Assembly: GCA_003458705.1 (NCBI GenBank)
Contig: QRVH01000008.1
Location: 1 to 64,000, forward strand
Reading direction: 5' to 3'
DNA from: Eubacterium sp. AF22-9
Lineage (GTDB): Bacteria; Bacillota; Clostridia; Lachnospirales; Lachnospiraceae
DNA: 64,000 nucleotides
This document shows positions 52,298 to 61,473 of this stretch, piece by piece; the first letter of the stretch is position 1, and every line of letters starts with the position of its first letter. The notes beneath the pieces were generated by a model, which had not been told where the DNA came from, did no database searches, and worked only from the letters and a program-made list of their open reading frames with translations. A program made the position numbers and the translations under genes.

Positions 52298-54214
52298 ATG
52301 GATTTTAAGAGAAAAGAACTTGCTAAAAATGCTAAGAAGAACTTAAAAAAACATTACTGGCTGTTAGTAGCAGTCTGCCTTTTTGCGGCTTTCATTGGCT
52401 CTGAATTTACAGAGACAATGGAAGCCTTTAAAAGTTTAGGAACAGTTAACAATGAAATTCAGGGTGCAGCATCGGTTGAAGCAAATGTTGATACTGTCGC
52501 TAACAGTTCGATTGTAAGTTCTGTGGTTCAGGCAATGGGCGCAGTAATCACGGGTGACGATGATTTTGGAAGGACGCAGTCTGATGCGAAGGTTTCAGAG
52601 GCCAAAGACAATGCAACCAAGGTATTGGGAAGAACAAGAGGAGTATTTGCATCTTTAGTTAATGGTATAACATCAGGTGGAATTGTATTTACATTTGTGG
52701 ATTCACTATCATCAGTCATAAGTTCAAGAAGGGCAGTAGTGCTTATACTTCTGATAGTGGCACTTATGGTATATGTGTTTATAACATTTTTTATCAAGAA
52801 AACTTATCTTGTTATATCAAGAAGAATAGTGCTTGAAACGCGCACATATGATGCTGTTCCACCTGGAAAGTTTATGTTTCTTCTCCGGGTAAAAAGATGG
52901 ATGAAGGCATCGTGGGTGCTTATTGTCAATAATGTATATGAAATATTATGGTCACTTACAATTGTAGGTATATTTGTGAAGCATTTTTCATACATGCTTG
53001 TGCCATACATTATCGCGGAGAATCCTGATATGAAGGCAAATGAGGCTATAACCTTATCAAGAAAGATGATGAAAGGCTACAAATGGAGGGTATTTCTGTA
53101 TGGATTATCATTCATTGGCTGGACAGTGATTGGAATGGCAACGTTAGGAGTTGTAGGAGTGCTGTTTGTGAATCCTTATAAAGCTGCATTTTATGCAGAA
53201 TTCTATGCAAATGTAAGAGCAGTATATCTTGAAAAAGAACCGGAGGCGGTTAAGTGGCTTAATGATTCATATCTGTATGAAAGACCATCAGAAGAGCAGC
53301 TTAAAAATGTATACGCAGATGTATATGAACTTATAGATAGTCCGCAGCCACAGATTGATTTTGATGATTACCACAATTCGAGAATAGGAAGATTGAAGAA
53401 ATTAAGAGTATTTTTAGCCAACACATTTGGCATAATACTTATTAACAGCAAGGCAGAGCTGGAATTTGAAGAAAAAAAGAAGGAAATGCTTCGTATGAGT
53501 AAGAATAAAGCAGAAGCAGTTGGAAAAGCCTATCCTGCCCGCCTTTTCAATCTTAAGGAACACAGAGTTGACCTTGAAAATACAGTGTATATGCGTAATT
53601 ATTCAATACCATCGCTTATACTGATATTCTTTTCGTTATGTTTTGTGGGATGGATATGGGAGGTTACGCTTCATCTGATATCGTCACATACATTTGTAAA
53701 CAGAGGAGTTCTTCATGGACCATGGCTTCCTATATATGGTTCAGGTGGAATACTCATACTGATATGTCTTAAAAAATTAAGAAATAAGCCGGTTGTGGAA
53801 TTCTTTGCATCAGTAGTTTTATGTGGATTCGTTGAATATTTTACATCACTGTATCTGGAAATCAGCTGCGGAAGAAGATGGTGGAATTATAACGGATATT
53901 TTCTTAACCTTAATGGAAGAATATGTGCTGAAGGTCTTTTGGTATTTGGACTTGGAGGAGTTGCAATAGTATATATTATTGCACCGCTTCTTGATAATTT
54001 CTTCAGAAAGATTAAACTGAGGGTTGTTGGTGCAGTGTGTGCGGCATTGATAGTTGCATTCATTGTTGACATGGTATATTCCAAAAAGAATCCTAATACG
54101 GGTAAAGGAATATCAACATTTAATGATAATACACCAGAATATATGCTGGCAGAAATGTATCAGGGGGCAGAGGACAGGTATGAGGATAGAATATCTTTTA
54201 ATCAGAAATTTTAA
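52298..54214 (+). CDS. DUF975-like protein fused to a CmpB-type membrane domain
   Basis: A 638-aa polytopic protein. The N-terminal 330 residues resemble the DUF975 family (RKELAKNAKKNLKKHYWLL, then several TM helices); the C-terminal part from about residue 435 (SLCFVGWIWEVTLHLISSHTFVNRG, GRRWWNYNGYFLNLNGRIC) matches the ABC_trans_CmpB-type membrane domain, despite the name without any ABC motif. The fusion of the two is unusual to my knowledge. Its 3' end overlaps the OLD-family gene by 35 nt in another frame. Confidence 0.8.
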   Translation: MDFKRKELAKNAKKNLKKHYWLLVAVCLFAAFIGSEFTETMEAFKSLGTVNNEIQGAASVEANVDTVANSSIVSSVVQAMGAVITGDDDFGRTQSDAKVSEAKDNATKVLGRTRGVFASLVNGITSGGIVFTFVDSLSSVISSRRAVVLILLIVALMVYVFITFFIKKTYLVISRRIVLETRTYDAVPPGKFMFLLRVKRWMKASWVLIVNNVYEILWSLTIVGIFVKHFSYMLVPYIIAENPDMKANEAITLSRKMMKGYKWRVFLYGLSFIGWTVIGMATLGVVGVLFVNPYKAAFYAEFYANVRAVYLEKEPEAVKWLNDSYLYERPSEEQLKNVYADVYELIDSPQPQIDFDDYHNSRIGRLKKLRVFLANTFGIILINSKAELEFEEKKKEMLRMSKNKAEAVGKAYPARLFNLKEHRVDLENTVYMRNYSIPSLILIFFSLCFVGWIWEVTLHLISSHTFVNRGVLHGPWLPIYGSGGILILICLKKLRNKPVVEFFASVVLCGFVEYFTSLYLEISCGRRWWNYNGYFLNLNGRICAEGLLVFGLGGVAIVYIIAPLLDNFFRKIKLRVVGAVCAALIVAFIVDMVYSKKNPNTGKGISTFNDNTPEYMLAEMYQGAEDRYEDRISFNQKF

Positions 54215-56036
54215 ATCAATCAGAGAACTTGAGATTAATGATATTGAAGATGTACTGATTCTTGTTGGCAGAAATAATGCAGGAAAGAGTGTGGTTCTTG
54301 ACGCAATAAGAGCGGTTACCGGGGATTATGAAGTTTCATTAAGAGATTTCAATGATAACGAAGGTAATATAAGCATTACAGTTCGCATCAGTATTGAAGA
54401 TGAGGATCTGGCTGTATTGTATCAGAAGGGACAGGTCAGCTCTTTTAAGCATTATGACTTGTGGTATAAGGATTTTTGCAATAAACTGCCGTCGTTAAAG
54501 GATGGTATTCTTGAATTTGAGTATGTATATAGCCGTGATGGCAAGATTAAGTACAGGGATGGAGTTAAGAAAAACAATATTTATATAAAGACAGTTCTTC
54601 CCAGAATATTCTATGTTGATCACGAAAGACGCAAGTCATCAATTCAGGAAGATCTTATTATGCTGCAGGGTGGAACCGAATATGCAGATCTTAAAGATAA
54701 CGTGTGTATATTTGATAAGCATAGGATGTGTAATCAGTGCTTTAATTGCATAGGAATCATTAACCGCAAGAAACCGGAACAGTTATCTTTATTAGAAACA
54801 GCGAGACTTATGCAGTATAAGCTGTTTAATTTTAATCTGGCTAATTTTGAGAACAAACTTAATGAAAAATTTAAGAACAATGGTGGCATTGGAGAAAGGA
54901 TTCATTATCAGATTACATTTGATGCAGAAAAACTCATGCATGTTGATACAATTGTTCACAATGAAATGCGTGACACTGATGGGGATGTCAATGACCTTTC
55001 AGATGGACTGAACAGTATCTACATTCTGTCACTGCTTGAAACCTATGCGGAATATGGAAGTACTGTGCCATACATTATTCTGATTGAAGATCCGGAAATA
55101 TATCTGCATCCTCAGTTACAGAAGATTGCAAGTGAAATCCTGTACAAGCTTTCAAGGAAAAATCAGGTTATATTCTGCACGCATTCACCGCAGATGTTAT
55201 TTAACTTTACTACAAGACAGATTCGTCAGGTGGTTAACGACAGAGATAATAATACCGTTGTTACTCCGGAGGCAGATATTGATGATATATTAGATGATCT
55301 TGGATATGCTGCTAATGACCTTATGAATGTGAGCTTTGTATTCATAGTGGAGGGGAAACAGGACAGAAGCCGTCTGCCGCTACTTCTGGAGAAATATTAT
55401 TCAGAAGTTATAGATGAGAATGGCAATCTCAATCGTATAGCGATAATTGCAACTAACAGTTGTACAAACATCAAGACTTATGCCAATCTGAAATATATAA
55501 ATACATTATATCTTAAGGATGAGTTCCTTATGATAAGAGATGGAGATGGTAAGGATGCTGACCGTTTAAGAGACCAGCTTACCAATTACTATAAGCAGCG
55601 TGCAAAGCAGGATTATGGCAATCTGCCAAGAGTAACAGACCGTAATGTGCTTATATTAAAATATTATTCATTTGAGAATTATTTTCTTGACCCTGAGATA
55701 ATGACTAAGATAGGCGTTGTAAAAAGTGTAGACCAGTTCTATGATATATTATATGCCAAATATAAAGAATACCTGTACCGCCTTGTCAGCACTAAGAAAA
55801 TGTTAGAAAAACTGAACATAACAATTGAGACAAGACAGGACATCATAGACAACATGGAGAATATCAGAAAATATGTCAGAGGACACAACCTGTATGACAT
55901 ATTCTACGGACGTTACAAGGGTGAGAAAGAAAATGCAATATTAAGAGCGTACATAGACGCAGCTCCAAGGGAGAATTTTGATGATATATTCGATGCAATT
56001 GATAACTTTGTATACTTTAATAACCGTAAGAATTAA
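54180..56036 (+). CDS. OLD-family ATPase/TOPRIM nuclease with a Cys cluster
   Basis: A 618-aa protein. Walker A GRNNAGKS (30-37), ABC-type signature LSDGLNS (273-279), Walker B ILIEDPE (300-306) and the switch His H335 (CTHSP) form a SMC-like ATPase; a TOPRIM domain follows with E391 (FIVEGKQD) and the metal-binding Asp pair in IRDGDGKD (about 453-459). Inserted in the ATPase is C176-x7-C184-x2-C187-x2-C190, a possible Fe-S or zinc site that I do not associate with ordinary OLD proteins. OLD nucleases include phage-defence effectors (P2 Old, GajA). Here there is no UvrD-like partner; the upstream partners are membrane proteins. ATG 54180 is preceded by GAGGACAGG. Confidence 0.88.
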   Translation: MRIEYLLIRNFKSIRELEINDIEDVLILVGRNNAGKSVVLDAIRAVTGDYEVSLRDFNDNEGNISITVRISIEDEDLAVLYQKGQVSSFKHYDLWYKDFCNKLPSLKDGILEFEYVYSRDGKIKYRDGVKKNNIYIKTVLPRIFYVDHERRKSSIQEDLIMLQGGTEYADLKDNVCIFDKHRMCNQCFNCIGIINRKKPEQLSLLETARLMQYKLFNFNLANFENKLNEKFKNNGGIGERIHYQITFDAEKLMHVDTIVHNEMRDTDGDVNDLSDGLNSIYILSLLETYAEYGSTVPYIILIEDPEIYLHPQLQKIASEILYKLSRKNQVIFCTHSPQMLFNFTTRQIRQVVNDRDNNTVVTPEADIDDILDDLGYAANDLMNVSFVFIVEGKQDRSRLPLLLEKYYSEVIDENGNLNRIAIIATNSCTNIKTYANLKYINTLYLKDEFLMIRDGDGKDADRLRDQLTNYYKQRAKQDYGNLPRVTDRNVLILKYYSFENYFLDPEIMTKIGVVKSVDQFYDILYAKYKEYLYRLVSTKKMLEKLNITIETRQDIIDNMENIRKYVRGHNLYDIFYGRYKGEKENAILRAYIDAAPRENFDDIFDAIDNFVYFNNRKN

Positions 56037-56043
56037 TTAAAAA

Positions 56044-56305
56044 ATTGTATTAATCCTAAGGGCGTCTAACTACCGTTGCATCTCTCTATGATACATGTTC
56101 TCATGGATTCCTGCATCTAGTGTGAGTAAATGCCGCCATCTATATAGTTTATTACGGATAGGTAAATCAAACGCGCTTCGCTTGAACGAGATTTACCTAT
56201 CCGAACTTTTATAGATAGCGGCATTAACTCACACACGATTCGGAATAAATCGAACATGCACCATAGAGAGATGCAACGGTGGTTATACACTCTTATTAAT
56301 GCAAT
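56044..56305. repeat. 262-bp fold-back (quasi-palindromic) element
   Basis: Almost the whole intergenic region folds on itself. Pairs from outside to inside: ATTGTATTAAT (56044) with ATTAATGCAAT (56295); CCGTTGCATCTCTCTATG (ending 56090) with CATAGAGAGATGCAACGG (from 56262); ATGTTC with GAACAT; TGTGAGT with ACTCACA; ATGCCGC-N-ATCTAT with ATAGAT-N-GCGGCAT; CGGATAGGTAAATC (56155-56168) with GATTTACCTATCCG (56190-56203). It lies between the stops of convergent genes and has no ORF. MITE-like element or very large RNA hairpin. Confidence 0.88.
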
Positions 56306-56307
56306 AT

Positions 56308-57693
56308 TTAGTTGGATGACTTCTTAATTAAATCAGAATACCAATAAGCGGAATCTTTAGGGATTCTCTGTTGTGTTTCATAGTCTACGAACACTAATCC
56401 GAATCTTGGGTCGTAGCCGCTGTGCCATTCGAAATTATCTGTGAATGACCAGTGGAAGTAGCCGAGTATTGGGACACCGGCTTTGTAGGCTTTCTCAAGG
56501 TCTGTGAGATATCTTGTCAGAAAGTCGATACGGTTGCTGTCGTGGACTTTGCCATCAAGACTTATGATATCGTTGCAGGCAAGTCCATCCTCAAATATAT
56601 ATATTGGAAGATTATATCTTTCATACAGATATCTTATACCATAATTCATAACACCGGGAGTTACAGGCCAGCCGAGAGCTGTTCGTGGACTGCCGGGCTT
56701 TTTATTAATATAACCGGCTGCATTTATTTCATGTCCGTTATATACATTTATGCCAAGATAGTCTATTGGCTGGTGTATTAGTTCAATATCGCCCTTTTTT
56801 ACGAATGGCAGTTCTTCATAATGTCCGATTTTTTCAAGACCAGGTTCAAGATGTAATTCTGTACCAGCAATGTCAGGATATCTGCCAAGGCATGTCATGT
56901 CACAGAATATAGTGTGGTTAAATGTCATGTTGCCTTTAACAATATTGAAACATTCAGCTCTTGCAGCATCAATGTCTTCGTCACATTCTTTTGAAGGATA
57001 GCATAGGCCGCCAGTGCTGGAAAAACCAATTTTTACAGGCTGTTTTGCAACGGCACGCATCTTAGTGACAGCAAGACCGTGAGCGAGTGCAAGATGGTGG
57101 ATTACAGACAGGACAGATACTGTGTCAAGCTTCTTGCCAGGAGCATGAAGTCCAAGCATGTATCCGAGTCCGGATATAATCTGTGGTTCATTGATGGTAG
57201 CAATATTAGTTACACGGTCTGAAAAATGTTTACATATGAATTCAGCGTAATCAGCAAATACGAAAGCTGTCTCGCGGTTAAGCCATCCGCCTTTATCTTC
57301 GAGTGCCTGAGGTAAATCCCAGTGATAAATCGTTATGAATGGTTTGATATTATTTTCAAGGCAGAAGTTTACAATTTTATCATAGAAATCAAGTCCGGCT
57401 TTGTTGTAGCGGATATTGCCGTCAGAATCCTTAACAATTCCATCAGGAAATATTCGTGACCATGAAATTGAAAAGCGGTATGCCTGAATACCAAGATTTT
57501 TCATAAGTGAAATATCCTCGCGATAGCGGTGATAGTGGTCACATGCTTTGTTGCCATTCTCATCATGTGCAATATTACCCGGTTTATTAGAGAATGTGTC
57601 CCAGATAGAAAGACCTTTGCCATCTTCGGTAAAGGCTCCCTCTATCTGATAGGAACTAGAGGCGGTACCCCATAAAAAGTTCTTATCAAACAT
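56308..57693 (-). CDS. GH1 beta-glucosidase
   Basis: A 461-aa cytoplasmic enzyme of normal GH1 length, hydrolysing beta-glucosides such as cellobiose (or their phosphates, less likely because no PTS is nearby). N-terminal FLWGTASSSYQIEGA, acid/base E169 in TINEP and nucleophile E368 in IFEDG, a variant of the usual I-T-E-N-G, are visible. AAGGAATT precedes the ATG. It lies 24 nt after the GH94 gene, so the two form an operon that converts cello-oligosaccharides to glucose and glucose 1-phosphate. Confidence 0.93.
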   Translation of the reverse strand: MFDKNFLWGTASSSYQIEGAFTEDGKGLSIWDTFSNKPGNIAHDENGNKACDHYHRYREDISLMKNLGIQAYRFSISWSRIFPDGIVKDSDGNIRYNKAGLDFYDKIVNFCLENNIKPFITIYHWDLPQALEDKGGWLNRETAFVFADYAEFICKHFSDRVTNIATINEPQIISGLGYMLGLHAPGKKLDTVSVLSVIHHLALAHGLAVTKMRAVAKQPVKIGFSSTGGLCYPSKECDEDIDAARAECFNIVKGNMTFNHTIFCDMTCLGRYPDIAGTELHLEPGLEKIGHYEELPFVKKGDIELIHQPIDYLGINVYNGHEINAAGYINKKPGSPRTALGWPVTPGVMNYGIRYLYERYNLPIYIFEDGLACNDIISLDGKVHDSNRIDFLTRYLTDLEKAYKAGVPILGYFHWSFTDNFEWHSGYDPRFGLVFVDYETQQRIPKDSAYWYSDLIKKSSN

Positions 57694-57716
57694 AATAATT
57701 CCTTTCTGTATAGTTG

Positions 57717-60188
57717 TCAGATGTTAACAGTTACATTATATACTTTAGTGTCTTTATTATATGGAACAGTGTTGCCACTGATTTCACTGCCATTGACAAT
57801 AAGAGAAGAAACTCTTTCGTGCTTCTCATTGCTGATAGTAATGTTATATACAGCATCTCTGAATTTTCTTGTAATTGTCAGATTCTTAATGGAATCAGGC
57901 AGACAAGGGTCAATGGTGAGTCCTTCAAATGAAGCTCTTACACCAAGTATATATTGAGATATACTTGTAAATGTCCATGCAGCGGTGCCTGTAAGCCAGC
58001 TGTTTTTGGCTTCACCAAAGCTTGCGGCATCTTTGCCGGCAATCATCTGTGAATATACATAAGGTTCAGTCCTGTGTATCTCACTTATCTCTTCAAGATA
58101 TGCCGGACATATTTTCTTGTATGTTTCGAATGCTCTGTTTTTATCATCAATAACGGTTTCAGCAATAGATACCCAAGGATTATTATGACAGAATATTCCA
58201 GCATTTTCTTTGTATCCAGGCGGATAAGAAGATACCTCGCCGAGTTCAAGATGATATGACCTGTAAGCTGGTTGTAAAATCATAATTCCGTACTTTGTAT
58301 CAAGAATTTTTTCTACTGAATCCATAGCTTTCTGTGCGAGTCCTTCTTTGACACCTATACCTGCCATAACACAGAAGCCCTGTGGTTCAATGTATATCTG
58401 TCCATCTTCACATTCATGTGAACCAACCTTACGGCTTTCGGCATCATATGCACGAAGGAACCATTCACCATCCCAGCCTGCATCAAGAACAGCTTTATAC
58501 ATGTCATCAACATGGGAACGTACAGCATTTTCTTCCTCTGTAAGACCTGCTATGTGGCATATGTCTGCATATTCATTGCCATATTTTACATACATTCCGG
58601 CGATAAATACCGATTCAGCAACAGGTCCTTCTGATGGTCCGGTAGTCTGGAAAGATTCACCCGGAGCAGAAGAGAAGCAGTTTAAGTTGAGACAGTCATT
58701 CCAGTCAGCTCTTCCGATAAGTGGCAGCTTATGCGGTCCAAGATGAGTAGTTGTATAATTAAAGGATCTTCTTAAATGTTCCATAAGCGGCTGTGCCTTA
58801 CTTGTATCGCAGTCAAATGCTACCTTTTCATCAAGAATGCTGAAATCGCCTGTTTCTTTAAGATATGCAGCTGTTCCTGCAATAAGCCAGAGAGGATCAT
58901 CGTTAAAGCCTGAACCAATATCAGAATTACCTTTCTTAGTTAATGGCTGATACTGGTGATATGCACTTCCATCTTCAAATTGAGTAGCAGCAATATCAAG
59001 AATTCTCTGTCTTGCTGAATCAGGAATAAGATGTACGAAGCCAAGTAAATCCTGGCAGGAATCTCTAAATCCCATACCACGTCCGGTTCCAGACTCATAA
59101 TAGGAAGCAGATCTTGACATGTTAAATGTTACCATGCACTGATACTGATTCCATATATTAACCATACGGCAGAGCTTCTTGTCTTCTGTGTCAACAATAT
59201 AAGATGAGAGAAGATGAGTCCAGTAATCTTTTAAAGCAGCAAGAGCTGTATCAAATTTTGCCGGAGTGTTGTATTTTTCAAGAAGGGCATATGCAGGTTC
59301 TTTGTTAATGATTCCGAATGATTCCCACTTCTTATCATCAGGGTTCTCTGCATATCCTATAATGAATACATATTCTTTCTCTTCGCCCAGCTCAAGGTCA
59401 ATATCGATTCTGAAAGATCCAACAGGTGACCATCCGCTTGCAATAGAATTATAAGATGTACCTTCTTTAACAGCTTTAGGCATTGCAGGACTTCCGTATG
59501 TACCGATGAAACTTTCTCTGCTTGTATCAAAACCGTTGGCAGCAGTGCTGACGGCATGAACAGCATAATGGTTACGCCGTTCACGGTATTCTGTCTTGTG
59601 ATATATTGCTGACATGGCAGCGGTGCCAATATTAATCTCTGGCTGAACTTCAACTTCGCCTGTGCTGAAGTTACGCTGGAAGTTGTTGCAGTCATCAACT
59701 GCATTCCATAAACAGAATTCTATATAAGAATATACAGATAAATGTTTAACAGAATTTCCTGTGTTCTTAATAGTAAGTTTATCAAGTTCACAATTATCTC
59801 CAATAGGAACGAGAGCAGTCTGTGTAGCTTTAATGTCATTCTTGGATGAAGAAATCACTGTATATCCAAGTCCGTGACGACATGTATAATCCTCAACTGG
59901 TGTCTGGGATGGCTGCCATCCAGGATTCCATATGGTATCCTCATCTTTAATATAAATGTAGTGACCGTTGTTATCTAAAGGAGAATTATTATAGCGATAT
60001 CTTGTGAGTCGGAGCAGCTTGGCATCCTTATAGAAACAGTATCCTCCGCCGGTATTGCTCTTAAGACTGAAAAAATTCTCGCAGCCTAAGTAATTAATCC
60101 ATGGCAATGGAGTTTCTGGTGTAGTTATGACATATTCTTTATTGATGTCATCAAAAAACCGATTGCATATTATACCTCCTGTACACAT
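57717..60188 (-). CDS. GH94 cellobiose phosphorylase, apparent frameshift at the start
   Basis: The protein is closely similar in pattern to cellobiose phosphorylases ([43 protein letters not shown]) and is full length. The catalytic Asp lies in the ADWNDCLN motif (about 493-500), and FNDDPLWL is conserved. It phosphorolyses cellobiose to glucose 1-phosphate and glucose. The good ribosome binding site (AGGAGG, 60175-60180) with a 6-nt spacer leads to ATG 60168, which gives MQSVF and a stop; one lost or two added bases near the T6 run would restore M-Q-...-FFDD. Otherwise only the upstream ATG at 60188, without a site, is in frame. First gene of the GH94-GH1 operon. Confidence 0.88.
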   Translation of the reverse strand: MCTGGIICNRFFDDINKEYVITTPETPLPWINYLGCENFFSLKSNTGGGYCFYKDAKLLRLTRYRYNNSPLDNNGHYIYIKDEDTIWNPGWQPSQTPVEDYTCRHGLGYTVISSSKNDIKATQTALVPIGDNCELDKLTIKNTGNSVKHLSVYSYIEFCLWNAVDDCNNFQRNFSTGEVEVQPEINIGTAAMSAIYHKTEYRERRNHYAVHAVSTAANGFDTSRESFIGTYGSPAMPKAVKEGTSYNSIASGWSPVGSFRIDIDLELGEEKEYVFIIGYAENPDDKKWESFGIINKEPAYALLEKYNTPAKFDTALAALKDYWTHLLSSYIVDTEDKKLCRMVNIWNQYQCMVTFNMSRSASYYESGTGRGMGFRDSCQDLLGFVHLIPDSARQRILDIAATQFEDGSAYHQYQPLTKKGNSDIGSGFNDDPLWLIAGTAAYLKETGDFSILDEKVAFDCDTSKAQPLMEHLRRSFNYTTTHLGPHKLPLIGRADWNDCLNLNCFSSAPGESFQTTGPSEGPVAESVFIAGMYVKYGNEYADICHIAGLTEEENAVRSHVDDMYKAVLDAGWDGEWFLRAYDAESRKVGSHECEDGQIYIEPQGFCVMAGIGVKEGLAQKAMDSVEKILDTKYGIMILQPAYRSYHLELGEVSSYPPGYKENAGIFCHNNPWVSIAETVIDDKNRAFETYKKICPAYLEEISEIHRTEPYVYSQMIAGKDAASFGEAKNSWLTGTAAWTFTSISQYILGVRASFEGLTIDPCLPDSIKNLTITRKFRDAVYNITISNEKHERVSSLIVNGSEISGNTVPYNKDTKVYNVTVNI

Positions 60189-60198
60189 ATAATTTATA

Positions 60199-60212
60199 GA
60201 AAACGATTAAGT
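60199..60212. promoter_or_regulatory. LacI-type operator, GH94 side
   Basis: GAAAACGATTAAGT is identical to the copy at 60407-60420. The AAACGATT core with central CG is typical of LacI-family sites. It lies in the 5' leader of the GH94 operon, about 40 nt after the predicted start. Confidence 0.7.
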
Positions 60213-60252
60213 GCATTAAGGTACAAGCTCTAATATTGATTTTATAGTAATA

Positions 60253-60281
60253 AGTATATTTTAAGGCTTGGATTAAATCAA
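60253..60281 (-). promoter_or_regulatory. Sigma-A promoter of the GH94-GH1 operon
   Basis: On the minus strand TTGATT (60276-60281), 17-nt spacer and TATACT (60253-60258). Confidence 0.6.
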
Positions 60282-60369
60282 TGATTATTTTGAATTTGAA
60301 TAAGAATTGGTAGAAATGCACAAAAAATACAATGATATATAAGAAAATAAGTAAAATTTACAAAAGTGC

Positions 60370-60398
60370 TTGCATTTATATCTGATATGAGTTATAGT
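60370..60398 (+). promoter_or_regulatory. Sigma-A promoter of the LacI/ABC operon
   Basis: TTGCAT (60370-60375), 17-nt spacer and TATAGT (60393-60398). The operator at 60407-60420 starts 8 nt after the -10 box. Confidence 0.65.
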
Positions 60399-60406
60399 AA
60401 AGCTAC

Positions 60407-60420
60407 GAAAACGATTAAGT
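60407..60420. promoter_or_regulatory. LacI-type operator, regulator side
   Basis: Second copy of GAAAACGATTAAGT, directly after the promoter of the regulator gene, which would allow autorepression and control of the importer genes. Confidence 0.7.
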
Positions 60421-60442
60421 AATGCATGAAAGGAATGAATCT

Positions 60443-61441
60443 ATGGTATCTATGAAAGATGTTGCTGTAGAATGTGGGGTTTCAATTGCTACAGTAAGTA
60501 AAGCTCTCAATGACCATAGTGACATCAGTGAAGAGACACGCAGGAAAGTTAAAGAGGCAGCTAACAGACTTGGATATTATCCGAATTCAGCAGCCAGAGC
60601 ACTTAAGACGAACCGTTCATATAACATAGGAGTTCTTCTTAATAATGGTCTTGCACATGAGTATTTTGCCGAGGTTCTTGAGAGTTTTAAGAATGAAGCA
60701 GAGAAGAAGGGGTATGATATTACATTTGTAAGCAATCACTCTAAGAAGATGACTTTCTACGAACACTGTTTATACAGGAATTTTGATGGCGTGCTTGTAG
60801 CTTGTGAGGATTTCAGCAATCCTGAAATCTATGAAATGGTTAACGGGAGATTACCAGTTGTGACCATCGACTACATTTTCAATGGCAGTACATCGGTCAA
60901 TTCTAACAACGTGAAAGGGATGAGTGAATTAGTACGTTACGCGTACAGCAGGGGACACAGAAAGATAGCTTATATTTATGGAAACGTTGAATCAGAGGTT
61001 ACGAAAGAACGTCTGGCAGCCTTTTATAAGACAATGGGTGAATTAGGGGTAGAAGTTCCAGATGAATACATTAAAGAATCAACCTATCTTGATTCGATAA
61101 AAGCTGAGAAGCTTACATATGAGCTGTTAAAATTAAAGGAACCGCCAACATGTATTTTTTATCCAGATGATTTATCTGTGGTTGGAGGAAAGAATGCTAT
61201 TAAGAATATGAAATTGCATAGTCCGAAGAATGTGTCTGTTGCAGGTTACGATGGAACAAGATTCTCGCAGATGTTAAATCCTAAGATTACAACAATTCGT
61301 CAGAACACCAGGGAGATCGGCAAGATTGCCGCAGATGAGCTTATAAGTGCTATAGAGAATCCCAGGGCAACGATAGTAAAGAGGGTTGTTGTAGATGCGG
61401 AACTAATCGAAGGGGAAACAATTAAAAAGATAGGAAACTAA
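60443..61441 (+). CDS. LacI-family transcriptional regulator of cello-oligosaccharide genes
   Basis: A 332-aa repressor: LacI-type HTH (SMKDVAVECGVSIATVSKALNDHSDI), hinge helix (NSAARALKT) and periplasmic-binding-like effector domain (YNIGVLL... FDGVLVACED ... VSVAGYDGTRFSQM). ATG 60443 has AAAGG upstream. It lies between the divergent GH94-GH1 operon and a sugar ABC importer and probably controls both through the two GAAAACGATTAAGT sites, with an imported oligosaccharide as inducer. Confidence 0.92.
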   Translation: MVSMKDVAVECGVSIATVSKALNDHSDISEETRRKVKEAANRLGYYPNSAARALKTNRSYNIGVLLNNGLAHEYFAEVLESFKNEAEKKGYDITFVSNHSKKMTFYEHCLYRNFDGVLVACEDFSNPEIYEMVNGRLPVVTIDYIFNGSTSVNSNNVKGMSELVRYAYSRGHRKIAYIYGNVESEVTKERLAAFYKTMGELGVEVPDEYIKESTYLDSIKAEKLTYELLKLKEPPTCIFYPDDLSVVGGKNAIKNMKLHSPKNVSVAGYDGTRFSQMLNPKITTIRQNTREIGKIAADELISAIENPRATIVKRVVVDAELIEGETIKKIGN

Positions 61442-61473
61442 AGGTGTCGTCTAAGATTTATGGAGGGTTTTTT

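Noticed and set aside
54180..56036. Gabija-type defence system
   Set aside because: No UvrD-like GajB gene is adjacent; only the OLD-type component is present.
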